Shown piece by piece: positions 1 through 8,326 of a stretch of DNA of 35,118 nucleotides. The first letter of the stretch is position 1. Each line of letters begins with the position of its first letter. The DNA lies in IMG/VR virus record IMGVR_UViG_3300030430_004029, positions 1-35,118 of that record. The stretch is one strand, 5' to 3'. The notes under the pieces were generated by a model. The model did no database searches and was not told the origin of the DNA. It saw only the letters and a program-made list of their open reading frames with translations. The stretch comes from a virus. The position numbers and the translations under genes are program-made.

Positions 1-58
1 TAGATGGGTCGTATCTGGCAATCCACCAAGAGGAAAATTTGTTGGTCCCATAATATAA
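1..58 (+). CDS. 3' end of an upstream gene (partial, frame uncertain)
   Basis: The first bases look like the tail of a gene entering from the left, because a rho-independent terminator follows about 40 bases later. Two + strand frames are open from the edge: one ends at a TAA at 56-58 with a C terminus reading GNPPRGKFVGPII, the other at a TAA at 51-53. The first looks more protein-like, but so few residues are present that neither frame nor product can be settled. Confidence 0.3.
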   Translation, partial: RWVVSGNPPRGKFVGPII

Positions 59-98
59 AAAGAAACTACCACTCACAAAATAAAACTCAATCATCAAA

Positions 99-122
99 TC
101 CCTCCTTGTGAGGGGTTTTTTG
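99..122 (+). terminator. Rho-independent terminator upstream of uvsY
   Basis: A perfect CCCTC/GAGGG stem (100-104 with 110-114) with a 5-base loop is followed by G and a run of six T (116-121). It separates the upstream gene from uvsY and sits directly before the uvsY promoter. Confidence 0.85.
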
Positions 123-123
123 T

Positions 124-151
124 TTGACACCACAATAAATAATGTTATACT
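124..151 (+). promoter_or_regulatory. Sigma70-like promoter of uvsY
   Basis: TTGACA at 124-129 and TATACT at 146-151 are separated by 16 bp. Placing the -10 box at -12 to -7 puts transcription start at about 158, which is the A of the uvsY ATG, so the mRNA would be leaderless. A T4-late-like AATAAATA also lies at 134-141 between the boxes and could give a second, late start at about 147. Confidence 0.75.
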
Positions 152-157
152 TTTGCG

Positions 158-604
158 ATGAACAGACCCACTCTCAAACAAATACAAGAAATGGTTGATA
201 CAGATCTTGCCATTGACCGCACAGAACTTGAAGCAGAGTCAGCGAGATCACCACAGATTCACAACAAGTACCTTCGTCTTTACACAGAGACAAGAAACAT
301 ATTACATTCGCTACGTCTTGAAAAGAGTCGAGTCAAAAAACTCAAGTGGCTGTATTACAATGGCAAACTCTCACAAGAAGAACTTGAAGCCAACAATCTA
401 GAACCTTTTCAGCACAAGATTCTCAAGACAGACATGCAGACGTTTCTTGATGCAGACGATGATCTGCAAAAGGTGACTGCAAAGATTTTGATGAACGAAG
501 AGATCGAGAACTATCTTGATAAAGTATTGAGTGAAATCTCAAATCGACGATGGACGATTCGAAATATGATTGAGTGGCTCAAGTTTACAAATGGCGTGAA
601 CTGA
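158..604 (+). CDS. uvsY: UvsY recombination mediator
   Basis: This 148-residue protein resembles T4 UvsY (137 aa), the mediator that loads the UvsX recombinase onto gp32-coated single-stranded DNA during recombination-dependent replication. Support comes from its size, its charged helical character and a C terminus of the UvsY type (NRRWTIRNMIEWLKF). uvsW follows one gene later; in T4 uvsW and uvsY are also neighbours. The ATG has no Shine-Dalgarno sequence and lies where transcription from the upstream promoter should begin. There is no in-frame alternative start closer to a ribosome-binding site. No enzymatic motif is expected in this family. Confidence 0.8.
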   Translation: MNRPTLKQIQEMVDTDLAIDRTELEAESARSPQIHNKYLRLYTETRNILHSLRLEKSRVKKLKWLYYNGKLSQEELEANNLEPFQHKILKTDMQTFLDADDDLQKVTAKILMNEEIENYLDKVLSEISNRRWTIRNMIEWLKFTNGVN

Positions 605-608
605 AAAA

Positions 609-620
609 CATAAATACCAT
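609..620 (+). promoter_or_regulatory. T4-type late promoter (CATAAATACCAT)
   Basis: The 12-mer CATAAATACCAT matches the T4 late consensus TATAAATA at seven of eight positions. The identical 12-mer recurs at 1649-1660 (+) and 32481-32492 (-), each time immediately before a gene. Expected transcription start is about 622, leaving a 14-base leader that contains AGGAG ahead of the ATG at 636. Confidence 0.8.
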
Positions 621-635
621 GTGCAGGAGAAACGC

Positions 636-1631
636 ATGGAATATCGTCAGTATCAAAATCTCACCGAGACGTATCTCAATGAAGTCAATGAAGATACGAA
701 ACAAAATTTAGATGAGGTCGCATTACCAGTGAATCTTGCTCTATTGGCAGCAAGAGCAGCCCAAATGTCACCAAAACTTTCAAAAGTATTAAAAGTTCTG
801 GGTGGGACTGAATTGGCTGCCTACGGCAGTGCGGCCGCAGATGAATTTGAGGGTGAAGGCACGCCGCAAAAACCTGGCGATGATTATGATGGTGATGGTA
901 TTCGAAACTCATTAGACAGCGATGATGATAATGATGGTGTTCTTGATGTGGATGACGATAATCAGTATGGTGGGCTTGGTTCACAACAAGTAGGAAAAAG
1001 AAAAATAGGCGGTGTTCCTAATCCACTCGATCCCGTGATAAGAGCGTCAGAAAAAATATTCGTAGACTATCCAACTGATGCAATCGAATATCTCGTCAAT
1101 TTATTTTCAGAAGATTTTGAAAATGAAGAGAAAAAACATTTGAATGAGGTGGCAATACTACCACTATTAATACCACTTGCCGCTAAATTAGGTATCACAG
1201 GAACAACTCTCGGTACGGCAGGTATATTGTCGGGATCTATGATGGGTGGTGCTGATAGAATACTCTCAAAATCACAACAAAAGGCTGATAGACAAAAGCA
1301 AGACAATATTGACGCTGTAAACGCAAAAGTTTTTAATAGTGGTCAACTGCAAGATGTTGAGACAATCAATTCAGTCTTAGATCTTATCGGTGGAACAGAG
1401 GGTATGAATGTGGCCGTGCTTGATTCACCATATGACACACTCGTAGGAATCACAACCGTCGAAGATTTGTATAATTGGTTGACAAATAACGGTATTACCA
1501 TAACTGGACTCTACGCTTATCTCATGCAAATGTTGGGGGCTGAAGGTGGGCCAAATCTTGTGCAGATGGCAGAGCGAGATGCTATTGGCTTCTTGAGATC
1601 TAACCCAGATCTGTTTAACGATTCACCATAA
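636..1631 (+). CDS. Probable virion protein with thrombospondin type 3-like calcium-binding repeats
   Basis: This 331-residue protein was not matched to a named family. The ATG at 636 is preferred over the in-frame GTG at 621 because AGGAG (625-629) fits it. Residues about 83-108 are a run of Asp-rich loops (DYDGDGIRNSLDSDDDNDG) typical of thrombospondin type 3 calcium-binding repeats. The N terminus ends in a LNE (residues 14-16) that fits the LxE cleavage rule of the T4 gp21 prohead protease. Two later segments, LDEVALP and LNEVAILP, each precede an Ala/Leu-rich hydrophobic stretch. A late promoter lies just upstream, which agrees with a structural role. Head-internal or tail-associated location is inference. 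Confidence 0.55.
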   Translation: MEYRQYQNLTETYLNEVNEDTKQNLDEVALPVNLALLAARAAQMSPKLSKVLKVLGGTELAAYGSAAADEFEGEGTPQKPGDDYDGDGIRNSLDSDDDNDGVLDVDDDNQYGGLGSQQVGKRKIGGVPNPLDPVIRASEKIFVDYPTDAIEYLVNLFSEDFENEEKKHLNEVAILPLLIPLAAKLGITGTTLGTAGILSGSMMGGADRILSKSQQKADRQKQDNIDAVNAKVFNSGQLQDVETINSVLDLIGGTEGMNVAVLDSPYDTLVGITTVEDLYNWLTNNGITITGLYAYLMQMLGAEGGPNLVQMAERDAIGFLRSNPDLFNDSP

Positions 1632-1648
1632 TCATCTCAATTTTATCT

Positions 1649-1660
1649 CATAAATACCAT
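1649..1660 (+). promoter_or_regulatory. T4-type late promoter of uvsW
   Basis: This is an exact second copy of CATAAATACCAT. By T4 geometry (box at -13 to -6) transcription starts at about 1662, only five bases before the uvsW ATG at 1667, with no room for a Shine-Dalgarno sequence. T4 uvsW is likewise a late gene. Confidence 0.75.
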
Positions 1661-1666
1661 TGGTTT

Positions 1667-3148
1667 ATGAGTGATATTGAAATACAGTCGGTCGATTCTG
1701 TTTATGTGAAAGCGTTGTGTGAGCCGAGTATCGCACAAGAGTTATCCGATTATTTTACATTCAAAGTGCCAGGAGCACAGTTTACACCAGCGTATCGAAA
1801 CAAGATGTGGGATGGCAAGATTCGTCTTTACAACCAACACTCACAAAAAGTTTATGCTGGTTTGTCACCATACATAGAACAGTTTGCCAATGAGAGAGAG
1901 TATGAAGTTGGCACAAATTTGCCAATTAATTTGCCAATTGATGACTCTGAGATACAAGACTATATCAATGATCTGAAACTCACAGCAGCCAACAAGGACA
2001 TCGCTCCTCACGCTCACCAAGTTGATGCTATCACACATGCACTATCACGCAGGAGAACGCTTCTGCTGTCTCCTACAGCGTCAGGAAAGTCTCTTATCAT
2101 ATACGTTTTGATGCGTCGTTGGCTCGACGAGAACCCTGACTCAAAAATGCTTATCATTGTGCCAACAATCTCTCTTGTCTCGCAACTGCACTCTGACTTT
2201 GCTGATTATGCCAACAAAACAGATTGGAACGCAGATGATATGGTGCACAAGATCTATGGCGGTCAAGAGAAAACTACCAAAAAACGAGTCGTGATCTCAA
2301 CTTGGCAAAGTATCTACAAGCAACCAAAGAAATACTTTGATCAGTTCTCTGGTGTGATTGGTGATGAGTGTCACCAGTTCAAGTCGCAGTCTCTTACAAA
2401 CATCATGACAAAACTTTCTGATTGTGATTTTCGCGTGGGTCTTACAGGCACGCTCGATGGCACAAAAACACACAAGTTGGTCATTGAAGGATTGTTTGGT
2501 AGCACAAATCGTGTTGTGTCTACAAAGCAACTCATGGACAAAGATCTACTATCAAAACTCAAAATTGATTGCATTCGTCTAAAGTATCCAGACGAGGTAT
2601 GCAAAGAATGTAAGAAACTCAAGTATTCAGAAGAGATAGATTATCTGGTCACGAATCAAAAACGAAATGAATTTATTGCAAACCTTTGTGGTCACGCAAA
2701 GGGAAACTCACTCGTTCTTTTTAATTATGTTGATAAACAAGGCAAGCCATTGTATGATATGATTACAAAGAAGTATTCAAATCGAAAAGTTTTTTATGTT
2801 TCTGGTGAAACAGATGTAACCATTCGTGAAGAGATTCGTAAAATAACCGAAGAAAGTGAGAACGCAATCATTGTGGCATCGTACGGCACATTTAGTACAG
2901 GAATAAATATAAGAAGATTGCACAATGTTATCTTCGCTTCACCATCGAAGAGTAGAATTCGAATTCTACAAAGCATTGGTAGGCAACTTAGGAAGTCAGA
3001 GCATAAGGAGACAGCCAAGTTATTCGATATTGCAGACGACCTAACATGGAAGAGTCATCAAAACTACACACTCAAACATTTTCTTGAAAGGGTAAGAATT
3101 TACAATGAAGAAAAATTTGACTACAAGATGATTACCATAAGACAGTAA
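1667..3148 (+). CDS. uvsW: UvsW-like DNA/RNA helicase
   Basis: This 493-residue superfamily 2 helicase resembles T4 UvsW (587 aa), which unwinds R-loops, drives branch migration and turns off origin-dependent replication late in infection. The N-terminal ~115 residues match the phage UvsW type. Walker A is SPTASGKS (residues 135-142), the DExH box is DECH (233-236), followed by GLTGT (motif III). The C-terminal RecA-like lobe carries the SIGRQLRKS motif VI. It is about 90 residues shorter than T4 UvsW. It sits behind its own late promoter and is followed nine bases later by the 3158 gene. Confidence 0.88.
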   Translation: MSDIEIQSVDSVYVKALCEPSIAQELSDYFTFKVPGAQFTPAYRNKMWDGKIRLYNQHSQKVYAGLSPYIEQFANEREYEVGTNLPINLPIDDSEIQDYINDLKLTAANKDIAPHAHQVDAITHALSRRRTLLLSPTASGKSLIIYVLMRRWLDENPDSKMLIIVPTISLVSQLHSDFADYANKTDWNADDMVHKIYGGQEKTTKKRVVISTWQSIYKQPKKYFDQFSGVIGDECHQFKSQSLTNIMTKLSDCDFRVGLTGTLDGTKTHKLVIEGLFGSTNRVVSTKQLMDKDLLSKLKIDCIRLKYPDEVCKECKKLKYSEEIDYLVTNQKRNEFIANLCGHAKGNSLVLFNYVDKQGKPLYDMITKKYSNRKVFYVSGETDVTIREEIRKITEESENAIIVASYGTFSTGINIRRLHNVIFASPSKSRIRILQSIGRQLRKSEHKETAKLFDIADDLTWKSHQNYTLKHFLERVRIYNEEKFDYKMITIRQ

Positions 3149-3157
3149 GGAGATAAA

Positions 3158-3724
3158 ATGTCAAAGTATAAAATTTTTAGAACACATGACGGTGAGAGTA
3201 TCATCGGCAAAATTGTAGATTCAAATCGTGTCTCCTTTTTAGTAAACAGACCAATGAGGATTTCAATCAGCACAATTGGTATTTGTGATGACATGGAAAA
3301 AGAAATGACTCACACAGCCATGACGGTAACGCTACGAGATTGGATCGAGTTTTCAAAAGACGATGATATTCGCATACCAAAGAAGCATATTGTCACTATG
3401 GTAAGTCCAAACAAAGGTATCATCGAAGATTATGAGAATGCAAAAAGAACCATCGACTTTGCACCTCTCAAAGGACAACCACGAAAAGAAGATATCAGTG
3501 ACGAAGACATGGCAGAGATCATGAGAAAACTTGATGACTCTGAAATGGGTAAACTCTTCGACTACTTTGAACAAACGCGAGAGGAAGTCATCGAAAGTAT
3601 GGATGAAACCAACGATGTCTTCGATTCAACAAATCATGAAAGAATTATCGACAAGACTCGATATAAAGAGGACGACGCTACCGATTGGAGAAACTGGTCT
3701 GACAATCCCGAAGAGTATCTCTAA
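3158..3724 (+). CDS. Putative Sm/LSm-fold protein
   Basis: This is a 188-residue protein with a strong AGGAG ribosome-binding site ahead of ATG 3158. The first ~85 residues read like an Sm-like barrel: a strand with GESIIGKIVDSN, a strand with FLVNRPMRI, then an IEFSKDDDIRIPKKHIVTMVSP segment resembling the paired Sm2-type strands. The remaining ~100 residues are acidic, helical and end in a Trp/Asp-rich tail. Hfq/LSm proteins bind RNA, so post-transcriptional regulation is a possibility, but the assignment rests only on the strand pattern. It lies at the end of the uvsY-uvsW block, just before the gap with the gp55 promoter. Confidence 0.5.
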   Translation: MSKYKIFRTHDGESIIGKIVDSNRVSFLVNRPMRISISTIGICDDMEKEMTHTAMTVTLRDWIEFSKDDDIRIPKKHIVTMVSPNKGIIEDYENAKRTIDFAPLKGQPRKEDISDEDMAEIMRKLDDSEMGKLFDYFEQTREEVIESMDETNDVFDSTNHERIIDKTRYKEDDATDWRNWSDNPEEYL

Positions 3725-3817
3725 GTATTATAAAGGGCCCCGGACTTCTTCTTATCAACGAAGGCACCTATATTTAGACAGACGTTAGAAAAAAGCCCAT
3801 GGATTTCTAGAAAGAAT
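3725..3817 (+). other. Non-coding gap between the Sm-like gene and gp55
   Basis: About 90 bases lie between the stop at 3722-3724 and the gp55 promoter. A short GC-rich palindrome (GGGCCC, 3736-3741) is present, but no convincing stem plus T-run and no tRNA were found. Confidence 0.5.
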
Positions 3818-3845
3818 TTGACAAATACTTTTTACACTCTATACT
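3818..3845 (+). promoter_or_regulatory. Sigma70-like promoter of gp55
   Basis: TTGACA (3818-3823) and TATACT (3840-3845) have a 16-bp spacer, the same boxes and spacing as the uvsY promoter. Predicted start is about 3852, giving a 17-base leader that contains AAGAGG before the ATG at 3869. The TTG of the -35 box is in frame with the gene and can be mistaken for its start codon. Confidence 0.8.
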
Positions 3846-3868
3846 TCTGTAAACAACAAGAGGATATT

Positions 3869-4405
3869 ATGGCAAAGAAGAAAAGTGAACCAGAACACTA
3901 TGTAAACAATGAAGAATTTCTACAGGCGATCATAGAGCATCGTGAAAAGATTGAGAAAGCAGAAGAGAACGAAGAACCTAAACCTGGTGTAAGTGAATAC
4001 ATCGGTGAGTGTTTTCTTAAGATAGCGACCAAGTTATCGCAGAAACCAAACTTTGCAAACTACACCTTTCGTGATGACATGATATCTGATGGTGTTGAAA
4101 ACTGTTTATCGTATGTTGGTAACTTTGACCCAAAGAAGTTTACAGATCGTAAACCGAACCCGTTTGCTTACTTCACACAAATAATTTATTACGCCTTTCT
4201 TCGTCGTATTGCCAAAGAGAAAAAGCAAATGTATATCAAGTATCGTGCCATACAAGCCGCAGATGCAAGAGGCACTTTTGATGAGTGGGCAAAAGGCAAT
4301 AATTTTATTGACGCTGAAAGCACAAACGCATATGCTGATTATCTAAAACTTACCTCGACCGATCTGTCTAAGTTTGAAGATGAAAAGGATAAGAAGAAGA
4401 AATGA
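3869..4405 (+). CDS. 55: Late-transcription sigma factor gp55
   Basis: This 178-residue protein (T4 gp55 has 185) is the phage sigma factor that directs host RNA polymerase to TATAAATA-type late promoters, with gp33 and the sliding clamp as partners. The central segment NPFAYFTQIIYYAFLRRIAKE has the sigma region 2-like helix typical of gp55, preceded by the acidic/aromatic DMISDGVENCLSYVGNFD. The ATG at 3869 is chosen because it follows AAGAGG, whereas the earlier in-frame TTG at 3818 lies inside the -35 box. It overlaps gp47 by four bases. Its presence agrees with the late promoters found in this window. Confidence 0.85.
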   Translation: MAKKKSEPEHYVNNEEFLQAIIEHREKIEKAEENEEPKPGVSEYIGECFLKIATKLSQKPNFANYTFRDDMISDGVENCLSYVGNFDPKKFTDRKPNPFAYFTQIIYYAFLRRIAKEKKQMYIKYRAIQAADARGTFDEWAKGNNFIDAESTNAYADYLKLTSTDLSKFEDEKDKKKK

Positions 4406-5439
4406 AAGTTGCAATCATCACCGATACGCATTTTGGTGCGAGAGGTGACTCGCCTGTTTTTCTAGAGCATTTTCTAAACTTTTTTGAGAGCGAGTTCTTT
4501 CCGTATCTCAAAGAGCATGATATCAAACACGTTATTCATATGGGTGACCTTATGGATCGTCGTAAGTTTGTAAACTTTTTGACACTGAAAAATGTTCGTG
4601 ATCGCTTTGTGCAAAGAATCATAGATGAGAACATTAGCACACATATCATAATTGGTAACCATGATATCTACTTTCGAAACACCAATGATGTAAACTCTGT
4701 TGAGCAACTTTTTGATGGTGATAGCGAGTTTGTAAAGTTCTACGCAGAACCAACGACAATAGAAATTGATGGTAAAAAACTTGATCTATTACCATGGATC
4801 AATCGTGGCAATAAAGAGGTAACATTAGACTTTTTGAGAAACACAACTTCGCACGTTTGTTTTGGGCACCTAGAAATCACAGGACACTTGATGTTGCCTG
4901 GTGTAAAATGTGAGGGTGGTCTTGATCCAAAGTTCTTCAAGAAATACAAGAAGGTTTATAGTGGTCACTTTCACACCAAAAGTAGTGACAAAAATGTGTC
5001 GTATCTTGGCACAGCCTATCAAATCACCTTCAGCGATTGGGGCATTGAAAAAGGTTTTCATATTTTTGACACCGAGACTTACGAGTGTGAATTTATTGAA
5101 AACAAAAAAGAAATCTTTCACAAGATAGTCTATGATAATAAACCAACTAAAGATGTAAACTTTGATAAACTCAAAAATTGTTATGTCAAGGTCATCGTGA
5201 CCAAAAAAGATGAGGTCACAAAGTTTGAAAAATTCTTAGATAAACTCTATGATTCTGGTGTAGAAGATGTTACCATCGTAGAGCAGGATGAATCATATGA
5301 ACCGAGTGAAGACGAGATTGACATCTCTGTGGACACAATCACACTCATAGAGGATGAAATAGATTCACAAGAGGTAAAATTTAAAGAAGAGATCAAAAAA
5401 CTAGCGAAAGAGATATACCTAGAAAGCATTGATGAATGA
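4402..5439 (+). CDS. 47: gp47 recombination nuclease subunit (Mre11/SbcD-like)
   Basis: This 345-residue calcineurin-like metallophosphoesterase (T4 gp47 has 339) is the nuclease half of the gp46/gp47 complex, which resects double-strand ends and helps degrade host DNA. All family metal-binding motifs are visible: DTH (residues 8-10), GDLMDR (48-53), GNHD (85-88), GH (155-156) and GHFH (188-191). It overlaps gp55 by ATGA at its start and gp46 by four bases at its end, so the three are probably co-translated. The acidic C-terminal tail is unremarkable for the family. Confidence 0.93.
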   Translation: MKVAIITDTHFGARGDSPVFLEHFLNFFESEFFPYLKEHDIKHVIHMGDLMDRRKFVNFLTLKNVRDRFVQRIIDENISTHIIIGNHDIYFRNTNDVNSVEQLFDGDSEFVKFYAEPTTIEIDGKKLDLLPWINRGNKEVTLDFLRNTTSHVCFGHLEITGHLMLPGVKCEGGLDPKFFKKYKKVYSGHFHTKSSDKNVSYLGTAYQITFSDWGIEKGFHIFDTETYECEFIENKKEIFHKIVYDNKPTKDVNFDKLKNCYVKVIVTKKDEVTKFEKFLDKLYDSGVEDVTIVEQDESYEPSEDEIDISVDTITLIEDEIDSQEVKFKEEIKKLAKEIYLESIDE

Positions 5440-7154
5440 TAATATTTGAGAATGTTCGGTGGAAGAACTTTTTATCTACCGGTAACAATTTTACAGAAAT
5501 CAATCTGAACAAAACTAACAACACATTGATTGTTGGTGATAATGGTGCAGGCAAGAGTACGATACTCGATGCCCTCACTTTTGCTTTGTTTGGTAAACCA
5601 TTTCGTAGAATTACAAAAACAAAACTGATCAACAGCGTAAACGAGAGAGACAGTATCGTAGAGTTGACGTTCAAGAAAGGTAAGAATGTTTATCTGATTC
5701 GACGAGGACAAAAGCCTGCACTGTTTGAAATATATCGAAACGGTGAGTTGATAAATCAAACTGCGAAAGCAAAAGACTATCAAAAATACCTAGAGAAAAA
5801 TGTTCTTGGTATGAATATGAAGTCTTTTACACAAGTGGTAATTCTTGGTAGTTCTTCGTTTGTGCCATTTATGCAATTGAGTGCCAGTGATCGTCGAGAT
5901 GTGGTTGAAGATCTTCTTGATATCAAGGTGTTTAGTTCGATGAACGATGTTCTCAAAGGTCGGTCTACAACTTTGCGAAGAGACTTGGATCAAAACACTG
6001 TAGACCAAAAGGTATCGAAAGAAAAGATCAGAATTCAAAATGACTATGTTGAAGGCTTAAGAAAGAAAAGTTTGTCGAACATTGAATCACATAGAGATGA
6101 AATTGATAAGACAAAAAAAGCGATAGATACGAATAAGAAAAAAATCAAAAGCATAGAAAATGAAATTGCAAAGATAGATGCCGAAAGAAACGATCTACTT
6201 TCAGAACTCAAAGACACTGGTAAAATATCCTCAATCAAGAGCAAATTAGATCATAGACTTGAGAGTGAAAATAAGATGAAAAGTTTCTTTGAAAACAACG
6301 AAACTTGCCCAACGTGCGATCAAACCATTCACGAAGATTTTCGTGTGGCAAAACTTTCATCCATCAAAGACAAAATAAAAGAACTTGATGAAGCCATAAA
6401 AGAACTTGAAGAGAAGCAAGAGGCGGCAAGACAAATACAAAATCAGGCAGATATACACGCCTTAAGTGTGACAAAGTTGAATGTGTCCTTGAATGAAAAA
6501 GAGGGACTGATTCGCTCGAACGAACAATACATTCAGAAACTTGAAGACCTTGTTGATGAAATACAAAAACAAACCACAGAGATTGACTCAGAGATTCGAA
6601 AGGCTGATACTCTCACCAAAGAACTTGATTCTATCAATGTGGAGCGTGAAGATATTCTCAAGAGAGCCAAGATAATTGGCACGCTTAGTGAGTTGTTGAA
6701 AGACTCTGGTATCAAAACTAAAATTATTCGTCATTACCTGCCGACGATGAACAGATTAATCAATAAATACCTGTCCGATATGGATTTCTTTGTCAACTTT
6801 ACGATTGACGAGAACTTCAATGAGGTAATAAAAAGTCGCTACCGCGATGAATTTAATTATGACAACTTCTCTGAAGGAGAAAAATTTAGAATTGACATCT
6901 CACTTCTACTTACATGGCGAGAGATTGCAAAAAGAAAAAATAGTGTAAGCACAAACCTTTTGATTCTTGATGAAGTTTTTGATAGTAGCCTAGACACAGC
7001 AGGCACAGACGTATTCATGAAACTTTTGAAGAGTCTTGGCAACAAGTCAAATGTTTTTGTGATCTCACACCGAACAGATACCATCGTAGATAAATTTTCA
7101 AGTGTGATTAGATTCGAAAAGAAAAACAATTTTAGTCGAATAGCAAAGGATTGA
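5436..7154 (+). CDS. 46: gp46 recombination ATPase subunit (Rad50/SbcC-like)
   Basis: This 572-residue SMC-like ATPase (T4 gp46 has 560) partners gp47. Walker A is GDNGAGKS (residues 34-41). A long charged coiled coil is interrupted by the zinc hook CPTC (291-294). The ABC signature FSEGEK and Walker B LLILDEVFD lie near the C terminus, followed by a VISHR switch motif. It is complete, with no frameshift. It overlaps gp47, and its last bases supply the AAGGA ribosome-binding site of the next gene. Confidence 0.94.
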   Translation: MIIFENVRWKNFLSTGNNFTEINLNKTNNTLIVGDNGAGKSTILDALTFALFGKPFRRITKTKLINSVNERDSIVELTFKKGKNVYLIRRGQKPALFEIYRNGELINQTAKAKDYQKYLEKNVLGMNMKSFTQVVILGSSSFVPFMQLSASDRRDVVEDLLDIKVFSSMNDVLKGRSTTLRRDLDQNTVDQKVSKEKIRIQNDYVEGLRKKSLSNIESHRDEIDKTKKAIDTNKKKIKSIENEIAKIDAERNDLLSELKDTGKISSIKSKLDHRLESENKMKSFFENNETCPTCDQTIHEDFRVAKLSSIKDKIKELDEAIKELEEKQEAARQIQNQADIHALSVTKLNVSLNEKEGLIRSNEQYIQKLEDLVDEIQKQTTEIDSEIRKADTLTKELDSINVEREDILKRAKIIGTLSELLKDSGIKTKIIRHYLPTMNRLINKYLSDMDFFVNFTIDENFNEVIKSRYRDEFNYDNFSEGEKFRIDISLLLTWREIAKRKNSVSTNLLILDEVFDSSLDTAGTDVFMKLLKSLGNKSNVFVISHRTDTIVDKFSSVIRFEKKNNFSRIAKD

Positions 7155-7156
7155 TT

Positions 7157-8326
7157 ATGGAAGCAACAGAACAAAAACCATGGCAAAAAGGCATTGACAT
7201 CGACATCATCAATGGTATAAAAGAAAATTATACAGAATGGAATGCCTATTCTAGATCACCGTTTAGTGAGATGAATGGACCTGCAATCGCAAAGGCAATT
7301 GATGAGGGTAAACTAGAGGAGATCAAACCGTTCGATGAGTCAGAACCAGTTGGTTGGATTGAAACTGCTCTTGCAAAAACATCTACCGCTGTCACCATGT
7401 TCTATGATGTTGTGATCGCAAAAAGAATGAAAGGTGATCGTGTGATCACTCGCATTGCCTGCCCGAAAGAGCATGATCATCTTCTAATTGAAAAACTCAA
7501 TGAGTATAAAGAGCGTTGCTTCTTGCACATTTGGGAAGAAGATACGAGACTCAAGAAGATTGCCGATACTTGTGGATTCAAAAGACTTGGAACAAAGATA
7601 AACACATTCTCAGAAATGACTGGTATCTACTTCCGTGAATCAAGTTCGACGCTGTTTGAGACAGAACATCCGTTGATGGATCCAGCAGAGGAGTCAACGC
7701 TTCTCAAGTTGAATCTTCCAGACTTTACAGAACTTTGTGATAGTGTCTCGCATAAACTTTTGAGCGAAGGTATCGAATATCAAAACCACTATTCAAAATA
7801 TAACAAGAGTAAGTCATGGGGTGCCATTTCTCTGCGAGGTTACTCACCTGATCCTAACTTCATTGAGAATCCAAAGTGTATGAATGATAAATGGCACAAA
7901 GAGCATGAAGGTGAAAACTTTGTGTTGCAAGATACCGAAGTGCGTGCTTTGTTTCCTGAGGTCGAAGAAATACTAAAACATATTCCTGGTGTGTATCATC
8001 GCATTCGTTTCATGCGATTGAAACCAGGTGGTGGTGAGTTGCAACGACACACAGATCAAGTTGAGCCTGATGCTGGCGTTCGTGATGAGAGGCTGATTCG
8101 CTTGCATGTGCCTATCAAAACAAATCCAAAGGTCGAGTTCAGTGCTTGGAACTGTGATGGCGAAAAGCGTTCGACAAATATGGTGCAAGGTTCTACTTGG
8201 TATCTTGACATTCGAAAACCACATACAGCCATCAATCATGGTGATGACGAAAGAATTCATCTGGTGATTGATGTTGAGTCAAACGAACAACTTCGTGACC
8301 TTCTTCGCACTGGTATCGAAGCATGA
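7157..8326 (+). CDS. GNAT-like domain fused to an Asp beta-hydroxylase-like 2-oxoglutarate/Fe(II) oxygenase
   Basis: This 389-residue protein has two parts. Residues about 1-165 look like a GNAT acetyltransferase fold, including RLKKIADTCGFKRLGTK, the late GNAT helix-strand usually written as 'FYEKxGF'. Residues about 190-385 resemble aspartyl/asparaginyl beta-hydroxylases of the 2-oxoglutarate/Fe(II) family: the HTD facial-triad pair at 298-300, the distal His at 356 (RKPHTAIN) and a 2OG-binding Arg shortly after (ERIHLVIDV). The ATG at 7157 is preferred over TTG 7151 because AAGGA (7146-7150) fits it. The substrate is unknown; such oxygenases recur in marine T4-like phages. It overlaps the following GNAT gene. 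Confidence 0.72.
   Translation: MEATEQKPWQKGIDIDIINGIKENYTEWNAYSRSPFSEMNGPAIAKAIDEGKLEEIKPFDESEPVGWIETALAKTSTAVTMFYDVVIAKRMKGDRVITRIACPKEHDHLLIEKLNEYKERCFLHIWEEDTRLKKIADTCGFKRLGTKINTFSEMTGIYFRESSSTLFETEHPLMDPAEESTLLKLNLPDFTELCDSVSHKLLSEGIEYQNHYSKYNKSKSWGAISLRGYSPDPNFIENPKCMNDKWHKEHEGENFVLQDTEVRALFPEVEEILKHIPGVYHRIRFMRLKPGGGELQRHTDQVEPDAGVRDERLIRLHVPIKTNPKVEFSAWNCDGEKRSTNMVQGSTWYLDIRKPHTAINHGDDERIHLVIDVESNEQLRDLLRTGIEA

Noticed and set aside
685-984. 99-residue His-rich - strand frame opposite the calcium-repeat gene
   Set aside because: The His-rich sequence is simply the reverse complement of Asp codons (GAT to ATC/CAT shift) in the calcium repeats; it has no promoter or ribosome site.
3818-3868. 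N-terminal extension of gp55 from a TTG
   Set aside because: The TTG is the -35 box and the codons after it cross the -10 box; the mRNA starts downstream of this point.
3725-3868. Possible tRNA or small RNA in the gap before gp55
   Set aside because: No cloverleaf or strong stem was found; the gap is accounted for by the promoter and leader.
6759-6773. CAATAAATACCTG inside gp46 as a late promoter
   Set aside because: It resembles the late box but lies in the middle of a conserved gene with no start codon or gene boundary after it.
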